A DNA stretch of 64,000 bases from Cephalopachus bancanus (lineage: Eukaryota; Chordata; Mammalia; Primates; Tarsiidae): positions 1,860,001-1,924,000 of the forward strand of contig JAPVLO010000180.1 of NCBI GenBank assembly GCA_027257055.1. The letters run 5' to 3'. Below, one piece after another: positions 11,525-22,582 of the stretch. Both the position numbers and the translations under genes were made by a program. Positions within the stretch are counted from its first letter, which is position 1. Each line of letters begins with the position of its first letter. Below the pieces are notes generated by a model. That model saw only the letters and a list, made by a program, of their open reading frames with translations. It had not been told where the DNA came from and searched no databases.

Positions 11525-11744
11525 TCTGAGAGAGGGAGAGGGAAGGAGCGGGGGAGGGAGGGAGCGAGAAGGAGAAGGGGGGAGAGAAGGGGAGGGAGTG
11601 GGAGAGGGAGGGGAGGGGAGGGAGAAGGAGAGAAAGGGGGGAGAGAGAAGGTGGGGAAAGAGAGGGAGAGGGAGGGAGAGAGAAGAGGAGGGAGGGGAGG
11701 GAGAGGGAGAAGGACAGAGAGACAGGGAGGGGGGAGAGACAGAA
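11525..11744 (+). repeat. GA-rich purine tract (gggagagg)n
   Basis: About 220 bases that are almost entirely purine on the plus strand, built from gggag, gagag and gaagg. Frames through it give R/G/E-rich or S/P/L-rich peptides and are not genes. Such homopurine tracts can form triplex DNA. Confidence 0.95.
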
Positions 11745-12100
11745 CCGCAGTGTCCTTGTGGCCCAGTCTCGCCTCTCCCTCCTGCCATGTTCCACTGGCC
11801 ACGCACAGCAACCCTGGAATAGCTTGGGCGGGACCGCTCGGGGCTGACCACCCGGAGGCAGGGTCACCGGGTGTCCACTCACCTGTGTCCTTTCCCAGCG
11901 CCCTGTCCTTGTGCACATCTTCACGTGTGGAAGCTTGCAGGCGGCACCCCTCACCCAGCACTCCCTGACCCCGTCCGTACCGTGAGGGCTGACCTACAGG
12001 CTAGAGGCACGATTTGGAGAGCGTGATGTCTGAGGAAATGAGAGCGACTCACAGTCCGTGCGTGGTGTCGGTTGGCAAATTGGCCATGTTTTAAGCTGCG
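11745..12100. other. Unique sequence
   Basis: Nothing recognised between the purine tract and island 3. Confidence 0.4.
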
Positions 12101-12560
12101 TCGGTAAGAGGAAATGCTTTTTATTTTCTAGATCTGAATGATCTTTTAACCACTTTCTTGAGCCCAGGGCATAGGCCCCTGACTTCTGGCTCAGGCTGGT
12201 GGGTGCTGGCGTGACCCTCTCGGGTCTGCGTCTTGCCCACCCGCTCCAGGGCAGGTCTGCCCTTTCCCTTACCTTCTGCGGGAGATAGAGCACACGCTTC
12301 CAGCCCATTAAGATAACTTTGGAGCCACTTAAGACGGGCTATTTCAAAAGGTACCAAATTCCCTGATCTTATAACTGAACCATTTAACTAGATCATCCCG
12401 TAAAGAGCATATGCGTTAAAAATACCAGTTAATTACTTTTTTTAATTCCCCGGGCACAAATAAGTCCTAGTTAACTGTCTTTGCACATTTATATATTTAG
12501 ACATCAGGATGTGACTTTATCTTAGTCTCAGCAGCCGTAGCCCGGGCGTCGAGGACGCTG
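12101..12560. promoter_or_regulatory. Enhancer-like island 3
   Basis: AT-rich sequence with no repeat signature, containing 'ccagttaattactttttttaa', 'ttatatatttagacatcagg', 'cattaagataac' and 'agcatatgcgttaaaaat'. The block ends sharply in CpG-rich sequence at about 12540-12660 (several cg in 'cccgggcgtcgaggacg'). It fits a conserved regulatory block. Conservation has not been tested. Confidence 0.45.
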
Positions 12561-13679
12561 GCTCTAGAGTCACTGCCCCGCTCCCCGGTCACTCAGGGAC
12601 GCGCTCGCCTGGATTCACTGTCATGCGCCTCCAGGGATTTACGGCGACACCCTAGGAAGACGGTCTTCGACCAAGGCCTTGGCAGCAGTTCTGGGTTGGA
12701 GGGTGCCCGTGGTTGGTCTGAAAATGCGGCTGGAAGCATCGGGGCAGAGAGGCATCAGTTAAGCCTCAGCCCTGCCTTGCTGTGCGATTGGTAAAACTCA
12801 AAAGTACGTTCAGCTTCCTCCTTGGAAGCAAGGAGCATTAAGGAGGCCTGAGGGCTGAAAACGTGAATCAAACCATGCGGCCTTGGAGCACACATGTGAT
12901 CATCTTTCCTCCCACCTGCGTTTAGACTACAGAGCTGACAAGGTACCCATGGCCTATCTCGGTGGGGTGGGGGTGGAGGCGAGGGGCTCTGGGGCCCACT
13001 CAGGCCGCCTCAAGGGCATCAAGTGGTACCGGTTTGGATGGGCCAGCCCAGCTCTCGTTTCACTTGTCCAGTGCCCTTCCACTGTTTTGGAATCTGGCTA
13101 CCTAGTGGTCTTTCATGTTTGGAACCAAATAAGTACTGAATGAATGAATGAAATGAGTCGATGGGAAGTCCCAGCCAAAGCAGGTCTCCCTCTCCCTGCA
13201 CAGAAGTGCAAGCCCCTTGTCGATGGGAGGGCCTCTCTGGTCCTGTCTCAGAGCCTGGCCACCTCTGCTGTTGCACCACTGAGGGAGGGCGGTTATCTAG
13301 TTTCCAGATAATCAGTACATCAGGAACGGCAAAGGGATGAGAGGAGTTGCTGCCTGAGGTGGGCGCAGACAGGAGTGGCACGTGACAGGCAAAGACCAAA
13401 GGAGAGGAGAAACAGGACACACATAGAGAGTGACACAGACTCCAGAGCCATGGAAGTCCCAGGTCGCGGAGGGGGGCAGACAGGCTTGGTCACGTTCTCA
13501 GCTTGGTGGGGTCTTCGTGGGTTCCACTCAGCACTAGTTCACCTGTGCATTCTTTCACTCCAGCAACAGCCAAGTGTGAAGCCGGCGCCCACATGGGAAG
13601 TGAACTGTGGGTGGGCAGATCCAAGGCTTCGGAGCTCTGGGGCTCTGCTGGCACCGAGCCTTCTGGTGGACAGCCCGCT
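12561..13679. other. Unique sequence with an old SINE/L2 tail
   Basis: The first 100 bases are relatively CpG-rich. Around 13060-13152, 'accaaataagtactgaatg' with a short (TGAA)n run looks like the 3' tail of an L2 or MIR. No exon is seen. Confidence 0.4.
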
Positions 13680-14059
13680 CACACTGTTTGACTGTGTCCC
13701 CTCCAAGCTGCACGTTGAGATGGAGCCCCATTGAGGGACTATTAGGAGGCAGTGAGGCCCCAAGGCTGCCTCGGGAATGGAGCAGAGCCTCAGGAGAGGC
13801 TGCGGGGACGAGCTCCCTCTGCTGCTCTTCTGTCGAGGGAGGACGCCGTCTTGATCCTCTCAGCCTTTCCACCTTCTGCCAGGCGGGGATGCCGCAGTGA
13901 GAAGACGCCATCCATGGGCAGCCCTGGTCAGACTCTGAACCCACTGGGGCCTGGATCCTGGGCTTCCCGGCCTTCGGGACTGTAAGCAATAAACTCTGTT
14001 CTTGTTGAGTTACCCAGTCTCAGGACTCTTGTTACAGCAGCACACATGGGCTAAGACAG
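13680..14059 (+). mobile_element. MLT1/MST-type MaLR solo LTR
   Basis: It reads 'gtttgactgtgtcccctcc', 'gggactattaggaggcag', 'ggccttcgggactgtaagc', 'aataaactctgttcttgttg', 'acccagtctcaggactcttg' and ends 'tgggctaagaca', the order found in MaLR LTRs. The AATAAA is the retained polyadenylation signal. Confidence 0.8.
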
Positions 14060-15440
14060 CCAGCCGGGGTGCGCGCCATCCTCCCAGTCGATTTCCAGGT
14101 GCCACCGAACAAAAAGCCGCACTCACCTTCATTCTGCTCCGCAGGGAAGCTGGATCCTCCCCTCAATGGGTATAACCAAGCGGGTGCTGGCCCGCCCCTT
14201 CCACACGCCCCTGCCAGGCATGTCTGTGCAGCACGTATGCATTTCAGCTCAGTGCTCAGGGCATGAAGGCTGAGGCCGAGCTGCTGTTTTAGGAATGAGT
14301 GCACAAGCAGATGGTGGGGTGGGCAGGGCCTCCTGGGAGGGCAGGTGAGAGGGGCCCAGCACTCCAGTGTCCCCAGGTCAAGCTCCTGGGCACGATGTTG
14401 GCGGGATCAAGACAGGGGCAGCTGGCAAGTATGGAAACCCTGGCTCCTCTGTCTAGTCGGGAGGTCACAGGGCCACCTTCCACGCAACGATCTTGCCTGT
14501 TCCGCCTGCGGCATAATTGGATCTGCAGAACCTTGGGTTTGTGTGATGGCAAACCACGTGGTCGTGGCATTCCCCTACGTATCTAGGTTATTGTTTGGGG
14601 TCTGGGTAGGGGTTTCTCTGTGTCCCCTGGGGGCCTCCAGAGGCCAGGCTTCTCCAAGGTTTAGGGTCTTGGAGTTGAAGGAGACTGTGGTGAACCCCTT
14701 GCACCAAAATTGGTGTGGGGGACCCTGAGGGTGTTTGCTGTCCACAGTGTCTTGAGGGCACACAGCTGGGCGCAGTGCCACTGCCCTCCACCAGGCATAA
14801 ACGTTCCTCAAGCTGTGACCCACGGTGGGCCCTGGCTGGGCAATCCTGTGGGTCATGGCCAATGTCACTGCCATCACGCCGTGGAAGGAACAGCGCCTGG
14901 CCAACCGGACAGGCCCTGGCCTTCATTTCACAGAGAGTGGAGGGTGCTAGGACAGGCAGGACTGGTTGTGGCCAATGTCTGGGCATCGCCGCTAAGGACA
15001 GGAGGGCTGGCGAGGTCTGGGGCCATGTCCTAGGTGTGCGGGAGGTGAAGACAGAGCCAGCCTGGGCCCGGGGCGTCCTCGCTCCGTGCCACGTGCGTCC
15101 CCACTGTGGTCTGGCCCCAGCCGCATTTGTTCTTACAAAGGGCAGGTGAGACGATCCTCACATCCTGAGTGGGAAACAGACTCAGAGCAGGCCAAAGATG
15201 CCCCCAAGGACGCTCACGTGATGGGTATTTCATCTTCTAAAGAACCGTTGTCTGGTTTCAAGAGCTAGTTCTTTGCCTCCAGCTTCACGGGCCCTTGCAC
15301 GGAGGACCGCGACTCACCAGACGGCGTAAAAGCGAGACTGGTGCCTTCTCCTAGATGCTAAATGAGAAGGGGGCGGTGTCAGCCTGTGGTTCAGGACGTA
15401 AGAGCCAGGGCCACTCGCAAGCTACCTTCCTTGGACAGAC
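14060..15440. other. GC-rich unique sequence
   Basis: Only chance open frames on both strands (up to about 144 codons). No domain, repeat or exon recognised. Confidence 0.4.
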
Positions 15441-15447
15441 CAATCTA

Positions 15448-15582
15448 ACTTCCGTTTGCTCGAATGCTCCCACAGAATAGGGGAGAATCTTCTCATAAAG
15501 GTGTTGAGAGGATTAAGCGAGTTAACACTTGTGAAGGGCTTTAATACAGTGCTTGGTACGGAGCTAAGTGCTTGCTGTCAAG
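15448..15582 (+). repeat. MIR
   Basis: 'Gtgttgagaggattaagcga', 'gttaacacttgtgaaggg' and 'acagtgcttggtacggag' match the 3' half of MIR (ggattaaatgagttaat…gcacagtgcctggcac). Confidence 0.75.
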
Positions 15583-16560
15583 CTGTCACTTGGTCAAGGG
15601 CGAGCAGGCATCATGCAGCTCTCAGCCTTCTACGGGGGGAGGGGCACCCTTTTGACTTCTCACCATGGGGTAGAAGAGGAAGTGTGAACCCACCTCCACC
15701 GAGAAGTCCGGTGTCCAAAATCTTCTTGCGAGTGACGATGGAATGTCAAGAAACTGGCAGAACCGGCAACCTTCTGTGAGTCGCTGGACTTCAACTTCAG
15801 ATCCAGGACTAGCGGCTTAAATTCGGCCAGTGAACGGAGGCTTTGACGGCAGCAGGCATTGCCCTCAACTCTGAGTCCTGCCGATACAGGGTGCGTTCCT
15901 GCCATCGGCACCGGCTCATGTACACAATCCACACTTGACCATGGCGGGGGGAGGAGTGGCAGGGGAAGGGAATGTACTGGAGAGCGCCCTCTTGTTTGTG
16001 AAAGGTATCAAGCATCTCCTCCCCTCCCCCCCACCTCCTCCCCCCACCCCCAGAACCCAGGCAGATCCCAGGTCAAGACCTGACACATCCCATTGGGGTG
16101 ACTTGCCGAATAGTCCTTTTTCCTTCTTTATCCATTTCACTCCTTTTCAGGTCACTCTGCCCAAGCTCAAGCATGTTCTCGGTGCAGTTCAGCAAACACT
16201 TTCTGTGAGCCCATTGTGCCTAAGGCACGTTGCCAGACCTCCGGGCCTTGCAGGTGACCAAGACTTGAGCCTGCCTGCAAGGCGTCGAGGGAGGTGGACA
16301 CACAGAGGCCAGGTGTGACCCAGGAGGGCGTCTCACCAACTTCTGAACCTCCAGCCCTGCTGCTTCCCCCCTCCACGAGGCCCCTCCGCCATCTCTCTCT
16401 TCCTCTCGTGAGAAGACTGTTCAGAAGGCGTCTCCACACCTGCGTTCGGCAGCCATCTCTTTCCATTCTCCCTTGAACTTGGCCCCCACAGGCTCCCGCC
16501 CCTCCTGCCCACTGACTGCCACCAAGTCATCGTGTTTCTGGATCTCACTGCTGGTTCTCA
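15583..16560. other. Unique sequence
   Basis: Contains a C-rich run 'ctccccccacccccag'-like at about 16020-16055. Nothing else is recognised. Confidence 0.4.
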
Positions 16561-16797
16561 GTCCTCATTTGTTTGCACCCTCAGCAGCGTTGCACACCGT
16601 GGACCACTCTCTCTCCTGCAGACGCTTTCCTTGCTTGGATCCCAGGACACGGTACTCCAGCTGCTGCCTCTCAGCCTCCCCCCTTCACCATCGATGCTGG
16701 GTCCTCGGCTCAGCCCTTGAGTGCTCCTCTGTCTACACCACCCCAGTCGTCTCATCCAGGCTCAACTACACGCCGATGACTCTAGAAGTCCTAACTC

Positions 16798-17085
16798 AAG
16801 CCGGGCTCAGTGGCTCAGCCTGTAATCCCGTGCCTTTGGGAGGCTGAGGTGAACGGATTGCCTGAGCCCACGGGTTCGAGACCTGCCTAGGCAGTGAGAC
16901 CTCATCTCTACAATAAATCAAAAAATTAGCCGGGCGTGGTAGCGCACGCCTGTCATTCCAGCTTCTTGGAAGGCTGAGGCGGAAGGATCGCCGGAGCCCA
17001 ACAGGTTGAGGCTGCGGTGGCCGGAAGTGGCCACTGCACTCTAGTCTGGGAGACAGAGTGAGACTCCAACTAAAAAAAAAAAAAA
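16798..17085 (+). mobile_element. Alu, lineage-specific type, short-linker subfamily
   Basis: A complete dimer with an A-tail, inserted in the L2. The perfect 12-bp target duplication aagtcctaactc lies at 16786-16797 and 17086-17097. The B box 'gggttcgagacc' is intact. 'Ctaggcagtgagacc' shows the subfamily's loss of about 7 nt relative to copies that read 'gggcaacttggtgagacc'. The A box region reads 'ggctcagcctg'. Confidence 0.97.
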
Positions 17086-17619
17086 AAGTCCTAACTCTTG
17101 TCTGACCTGTTCCCCCAGAGTCAAGATTCATGTGCTCAGCTACCCTCTGCACACCTCTACTGGATGATCAATAAGCATTGAACACTCCCCCTGATCCACA
17201 TCGAAGCAGTGGTCTGCCCCCCAAACTGCGTCCCCTGTCATCGCCCCTTTATTCAGTCAATGGTGACGCCATCCTTCTGGGTGCTCAGGTCAAAACCTCG
17301 TGGGCCATCCTCAAGTCTTCCCTTGACCTCCTGCCCCACTCAACTCATTGGCAGCCACATTGATCTCCACCTGAGAAAACACGTCTACAGGCCACCTATT
17401 CCTGTCACCCCCACCACTCCACCAAGCAAGCCACTGTCAGAATGCTGTCCTGGTCTCCTCTTCATCAGTCCCCCTGCCTGCATCCTAGCCCCTTTGATTC
17501 GTTCTTGGCATGAGTCTATTAAAAGATGGTCAGATCATGTCACTCCACATGCACCCCCCATGACTCCCATCCCAAAGTCCAAGGCCAAGGCCCCATGGCA
17601 GTTCTCTGCATTGCATAGG

Positions 17620-17760
17620 TGTACCACATTTGGTTTTTTTGCTCATTTGTCGATGGGCACTTGGGTGGTTTCCACCTTTTGGATATGGCAAGCAATTCTG
17701 TTATGAATATTGGTGTGTGGCTATCTGAGTCCCTGATTTCAGTCCTTTGGTTTCGACATC
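17620..17760 (-). mobile_element. L1 fragment (end of ORF2)
   Basis: On the plus strand, 'gctcatttgtcgatgggcac', 'gggtggtttccaccttttgg' and 'gttatgaatattggtgtgtg' are the antisense of the L1 ORF2 end region. A short 5'-truncated or rearranged piece lying inside the L2. Confidence 0.8.
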
Positions 17761-18150
17761 CGCTCTGCTTCCGGCTTTTCCTTGAGAGGATCAACCATCC
17801 TCTGGTCTGGGTACCCTGCACTCCCTAGTCCCCTCTTCCCGGAGTATCGTCACCAACCTGTGTGACTCGCCCTTCCACCTCCTTCTAGTTCTTGCTCCAA
17901 GGTCTTCTCTAGCCACCTGCTTCGAATGGCACCTGTTCCCTGTTCGAACGTCTATCCACAGCACCGACAGCCCTTAACCTATTTGAAAACCTGCTGTCTC
18001 CTTATCATCCATCCTCCTCCCTTCCCCACCCTGGGATGGCAAGGGTTTTATTTTTTCAGTCTATTTTGTCTCTGCTGTATCCCAGTGCCCAGAATGGTGT
18101 GTCTGGTCCTTAAAGGACAGGCATTGTTGTGAAAAATAATTATAAAACGA

Positions 18151-19088
18151 ATGGGTGAAGTCTGAGCCTAGATGTGAAGGATCTGCTGAATGAGCCAGGC
18201 GAAGGGGGTAAGGAAAGGGAGGAGGATTTCTGCTCTGCGGTTGCGGCGCGGCTCTGATCAGTGACACAGACCAGGGGTCCTGGAGGCAGAAGCCCCACAA
18301 TTACCAACTATCATACGGGGTCTTCCTTGCCCACCCTCAGGTACCTTCTGCCTCCCTCCCTACAAGAAGCGATGTCTGTGTAGAGGCGGATGGGTGACCC
18401 CAGACTCTTCCGAATTCCACAGTGTGGACGTGAGGGGCAAGCACAGCCCACAAGCCCCTGAGAGGCGTGTCTAGGGTCTGCGCCTAGACTGAGAGACTGC
18501 TGCCCTGCTGATGGCACTGTTGTGACCACGCTGGCTTTGCTTGGGGCCTGCTGGGTCTCTGAGCCACCCTCCCAAGTGCTCCATGCTTTATCCCTGATGC
18601 GGGAGGTTTTAGCTCAAGGATCTTGGGCGAGACTGGGGCCTCTGGCCGTCCTCGGTCAGATCAGAGCAGGCTGGAGCTCTTCCTGGTCTCCATCGGCAAG
18701 CATCCTCCCGGGCCCCTCTGGCGACTGCTCCATACATGCCCAGCTTGGCAGGTCCCAAGAGACGTGAGCACTGCAGGGGACACGTGCAGCTGCAATGGTG
18801 GTGACAGGGTGATGGGAGCTGTGCGGTGCCTCCTCTCCATGCCCTGGGTGCAGGGTGGCAGCCAGCCTGGGCCAGCTGAGACTCCCTGACCGTGCACTCT
18901 CCCAGCCCTATTGGGGGCTCTCTGGGTCCCAGAGCTGCCGTCTGAGGTGGCCCCTGAAGACACGGAAGAAGCCCCCCGGCCCGAGGCAGCCGCGCTGGCT
19001 GAACACCTCCACACGGGAACACGCAACCGAGAGCTACTCGGCGGCAACCCGCGGCCACCTCTGCTCCTGGCCTGACCCATTTTCTCCG
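18151..19088. other. GC-rich unique sequence
   Basis: No repeat or exon recognised. Overlapping frames of about 145 codons on the minus strand are proline/serine-rich chance frames. Confidence 0.4.
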
Positions 19089-19538
19089 ACGACAACGTGA
19101 CTCTAATAATCCCTCTCTGCTCTCTGTCTTGCCTAGAGGCTACCAGAGTTCATTAGATTAAAAAAATCTATAAACTACTTGCTGCACCTTGGAGGTAAGC
19201 GCGTATAAGTACATTGTAATAATAAGAAGGTGGCAATAATTACCTTGATTAATTTATGCATAAGACAGAAAAAAGATTCTTAATTAAGAAACATTTTGAC
19301 GGCGTGAACTCAGGCCCCTTCTACTGGCGATCAAGCGCCGGCAGTGATGTTGGCTGTTCTCGGTGCCCTCCAAGCGCTTTGCGTCCAGGCGCGGATGGAG
19401 GCGCTCTCTGGCCAACACACCAGAAAGGCGGGAGATAGAAGAGAGGAGGGCGGTGTTGTAATTACAGAAAACAGAAACGAAGCTGCCTGACAATACTCGA
19501 TAGTTGCATTGGCCTGCGAGTGATTAAGAGCCAGAGGG
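19089..19538. promoter_or_regulatory. Enhancer-like island 4
   Basis: The left half is AT-rich with many homeodomain cores: 'gcaataattacc', 'gattaatttatgcataa', and the perfect palindrome cttaattaag at 19279-19288. The right half is GC-rich and keeps 'gtaattacag' and 'tgattaag'. No repeat signature. A young Alu landed precisely at its right edge. The enhancer call is inferred from composition and motifs. Confidence 0.5.
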
Positions 19539-19540
19539 GA

Positions 19541-19831
19541 AGCCGGGCTCGGTGGCTCAGCCTGTAATCCCGCGCTTTGGGAGACTGAGGTGAGTGGATT
19601 GCCTGAGCCCGCGGGTTCGAGACCCCCTGGGCAGCGAGACCTCATCTCTACAATAAATCAAAAAATCAGCCGGGCGTGGTAGCGCGTGCCTGTAATTCCG
19701 GCTACTTGGAAGGCTGAGGCGGAAGGATCACCAGAGCCCAGCAGGTTGAGGCTGCGGTGGCGGGAGCGACCACTGCACTCCAGTCTGGGCGGCAGAGTGA
19801 GACTCCAGCTCAAAAAAAGAAAAAAAGAAAA
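19541..19831 (+). mobile_element. Alu, lineage-specific type, short-linker subfamily
   Basis: Full-length, with target duplication aagagccagaggg / aagagccagtaggg at 19526-19538 and 19832-19845. It reads 'gggcagcgagacc' (short form), 'acaataaatcaaaaaatc' and 'gctgcggtggcgggagcg'. The tail is an interrupted A-run with two g's. Confidence 0.96.
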
Positions 19832-19845
19832 AAGAGCCAGTAGGG

Positions 19846-20659
19846 ATAGTCAGTGCCATTGACACAGCGCAAGCACTTTCCAAAAGTCTGTTTTAAAGCC
19901 ATGCTCAAAACGAGCACAGATGGCATCATGGGGGAGGGGTGGAGCCGGGGACAGACAGTGTGCTGCTGTGAACCTCCCTCTCTGCGCCCTGGGGGTCCTG
20001 AGTCTGAGAGGACAGAGCCTGTGCTTTTGGTGCTCGGGATACTGAAGGAGTCACCGGAATGTGGCCGGACAAAGCTCTTCCAAGAGAAAGCGCTTCCACC
20101 ACGAGGATGCCCAGACTTCTTTCCAAAGAAACAAGAAGCAGCTCAGTGCGAAAAGGCCGCACAGATCCCACAGCCAACGGTCAGTCCTCCCAGACAGAGG
20201 ACGCCAGCGGGCCCGTGTGCACATGTGGCAAGGAGTGCCCACCCCGGCAGAACACACGCGGGTCAGCTCTGGGAGTCCTGGCACCTGCACTGTTTTGGGG
20301 GCTACAGGGCACGCTGTCCTGATCTTCTATCCCATGATGGCATGCTCTGCTCAGCCCGGTGGTGATGGATCAGTCAATTTGCTATGACGAGGGCCGTGAG
20401 GGGGATTCAACCTGTGCCAGGTTGGGGCACAGGTCCTAGTGCCAGGACATGGGGGCAGGGCCTTGCTGATGGGGTGCCATCTTTGAAGATAACCACAGAT
20501 ACAGTGGACTGAGGCTCCTTCTTTAACCTGTCCTGCACAACTTACGGGGGAGACTGGGAGACCCTCGGGAGGTGAGAGGAGGGAGACTCCTCTTTCAACA
20601 GCTAAGCAGAAGCAGGAGAGTCTATCTACAGGAGCCAGAGACGGCTGGAGCAGGGGAAA
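19846..20659. other. Unique sequence
   Basis: A plus-strand frame of 170 codons (19853-20365) has no recognisable domain and its start lies in Alu flank. I treat it as chance. Confidence 0.4.
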
Positions 20660-20661
20660 GG

Positions 20662-20791
20662 AGTGTTTGCATGTGTGTGCACACATGTGTGCATTTGCAT
20701 TTATGTATGTGTGTGTGCCTGTGTGCTTGCCTGTAGGTACGTGTGCCTGTGCCTGCATGAGTGTGCACGTCTGTGTGTGTCCACATCTGTG

Positions 20792-20826
<35 letters not shown>

Positions 20827-20852
20827 CCTGTGTCTGCATGTGCATGTGTCCT
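20662..20852 (+). repeat. Imperfect (TG)n / TGTGTGCC tract
   Basis: About 190 bp of degenerate TG-based sequence with a pure (TG) run near 20790-20823. Minus-strand frames through it give T/H-rich peptides and are not genes. Confidence 0.95.
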
Positions 20853-21890
20853 GGTAAGTGGACTAGGTAGAGTGCAAACACAAGGCTGCAAGATACAACA
20901 CTCCTTAGGCCGAGTGGGTGCTGTTTCACCCACGGGTCTCCTGACTTCTAGGTGGAGGGAACCAGCCACTCTGTAGTCCTTTGAGTCTGAGAGAACTGGT
21001 GGGGAATGTGTTGGAACAGGCGACTGTGTGGGCAACGTGTGTGTTTTGGGCACAGCGAGATGCCCTGATGAGGACCGACAGCAGCCCCGGAAGGGCAGAA
21101 GCACACGGAGCGTCACAGGTGGAAGCTCCTTCTGGATGTGGCAGGGTGTCTTCTCCGTCAGGGCTACGGCCTTCAGCTTTGGCCCATGGTGAGCTAGCAG
21201 TGTGGAAAGGCTGAAGTGTGGAAACACGTGGGAAGTGTGGAGGGAGGTGGCTGAGACCAGGCCGTCTATGCTGGGCGCTCACCCCCACCAATCTGAGACC
21301 CACACGCTTCCCCTGTGCCAGGCTTGGCGCTGGTGACCAGGTCCCAGAGGTGCATGGGAAGCTGCACGGCTCCTTGGGCAGCTTGTGATGTACTTGGGAA
21401 GGGTGGAGGGAGGTGGCTGCAGCAGCGTCCCCAACTCCTCACCCTCCCCTGACCACACGTGCCCCCCTGCCAAGTGGCAGCGCCCTCTCCTTGGGACGAG
21501 CAGTTGGCCCTGCTCCAGTTAAGGAGTCAGTCGAGTGACCAATGACTGGCGGGATGCTGGCAGACGTGATGCTGAAGCTGACTTTGGCTGTGCCTCGACT
21601 GTCACGTGGCAACAGGCCCCACTTAGCCCCACAGAGGAGCCAGGCACGCAAGCAGAGCTCGCTCCACTTGAGGCCGGCATAGACGTGCCGCTGGCCCCAG
21701 AGAGGTGGCCTGAGCAACTGCCCAACTGAGTTCAGCCTGGAGCCACGGGCTAAGTGCATGCATGTTGGTTCAGCCCGCCGAGGCCACAGCATTATTGTGG
21801 CGACCAATGCAAGATGAAAAGATGCCTGATGATTCCAATGTGTCTACAAATGCCAAGGTCACGGCACTGTGGGGAAGAGGGCCTGAGTTC
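20853..21890. other. Unique sequence
   Basis: Nothing recognised with confidence. 21490-21790 has the feel of an old LTR but could not be assigned. Confidence 0.35.
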
Positions 21891-21892
21891 CA

Positions 21893-22014
21893 GTGCAGCT
21901 CTAACTAGAGCGTGGCCCTGGGCGTGTCACGTTCACAGCTCTAACTGGAGTGTGAGCCTGGGCATGTTGCGTTCGCGGCTCTTACCGGAGTGTGACCCTG
22001 GGCGTGCTGTCTTC
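21893..22014 (+). repeat. Minisatellite, ~41-bp unit, 3 copies
   Basis: The phrase 'cagctctaactagagcgtgg' plus 'ccctgggcgtgtcacgttc' repeats three times with substitutions. Confidence 0.85.
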
Positions 22015-22496
22015 AACTCCATTCCCTCTGCTCGGCAAGATGAAAGGATTAGACTGAATCTTACTAGTTGGGGCTCAGGATTGGTCTCAGAGGTCTTTGA
22101 ACAATGTAAATGTGTATGAGTATTCTACAGGGGCATGTTCCTCATTGGAGAGGGGTGTTGGTTCATTATTTTTGTCAGATACTTACAGAGTTGCGATCTT
22201 AGGAACAAGAACTTCCAGAAGAGGACCTTTCTGAGGACTGTTGGCGATGAGCGCCGTGCCGGGCGTCTGTGTTGGGAAAACAGCCCAGGAGTTAGGAGTG
22301 AGCTGTCTGGGGGCATGGGAGGCAGGGAAGGCTTATTGCCCGCTGGCCTGTGACAGAGCCTGAGCCTTGGCCTGTGACCCACATACATGGCAGCTGGAAA
22401 GGAGGCCCTGGGACAGGTGGGAAGTTCTGCGGCCACTCCTATGAGCTCGGGGTCCTCTCCCCTGCTTCTTCCTCCTCCGCCACTTCTGGGGCCAGT
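22015..22496. other. Unique sequence
   Basis: Includes a moderately AT-rich part at 22080-22240 without a clear repeat signature. Nothing else is recognised. Confidence 0.35.
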
Positions 22497-22582
22497 CCCA
22501 GGCATCCCTTCCCAGCGGCCTCTTCTCTCTGAAGCCCTTCCCACCAGCCTCTTCTCCCTGAAGCCTTTCCCACTGCATGGGT
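22497..22582 (+). repeat. Short minisatellite, ~31-bp unit
   Basis: 'Cttcccagcggcctcttctc' with 'tctgaagcc' recurs as 'cttcccaccagcctcttctc' with 'cctgaagcc', and a third partial copy follows. Confidence 0.75.

Larger units (their letters stand above)
16561..18150 (+). mobile_element. L2 (LINE2), ORF2 3' part and 3' end, interrupted
   Basis: Pieces align in order with L2: 'acaccgtggaccactctctc', 'gtcaatggtgacgccatcc', 'aaaacctcgtgggccatcctc', 'tggtcagatcatgtcactcc', 'cccaaagtccaaggccaagg' and the 'ccctgggatggcaaggg' 3' region. An Alu (16798-17085) and an antisense L1 piece (17620-17760) split it. It encodes the wreck of a reverse transcriptase and no frame is intact. Confidence 0.85.

Noticed and set aside
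11088..11968. Overlapping frames of 200-290 codons on both strands
   Set aside because: They cross the homopurine tract, which lacks stop codons on both strands. The peptides are R/G/E or S/P/L repeats.
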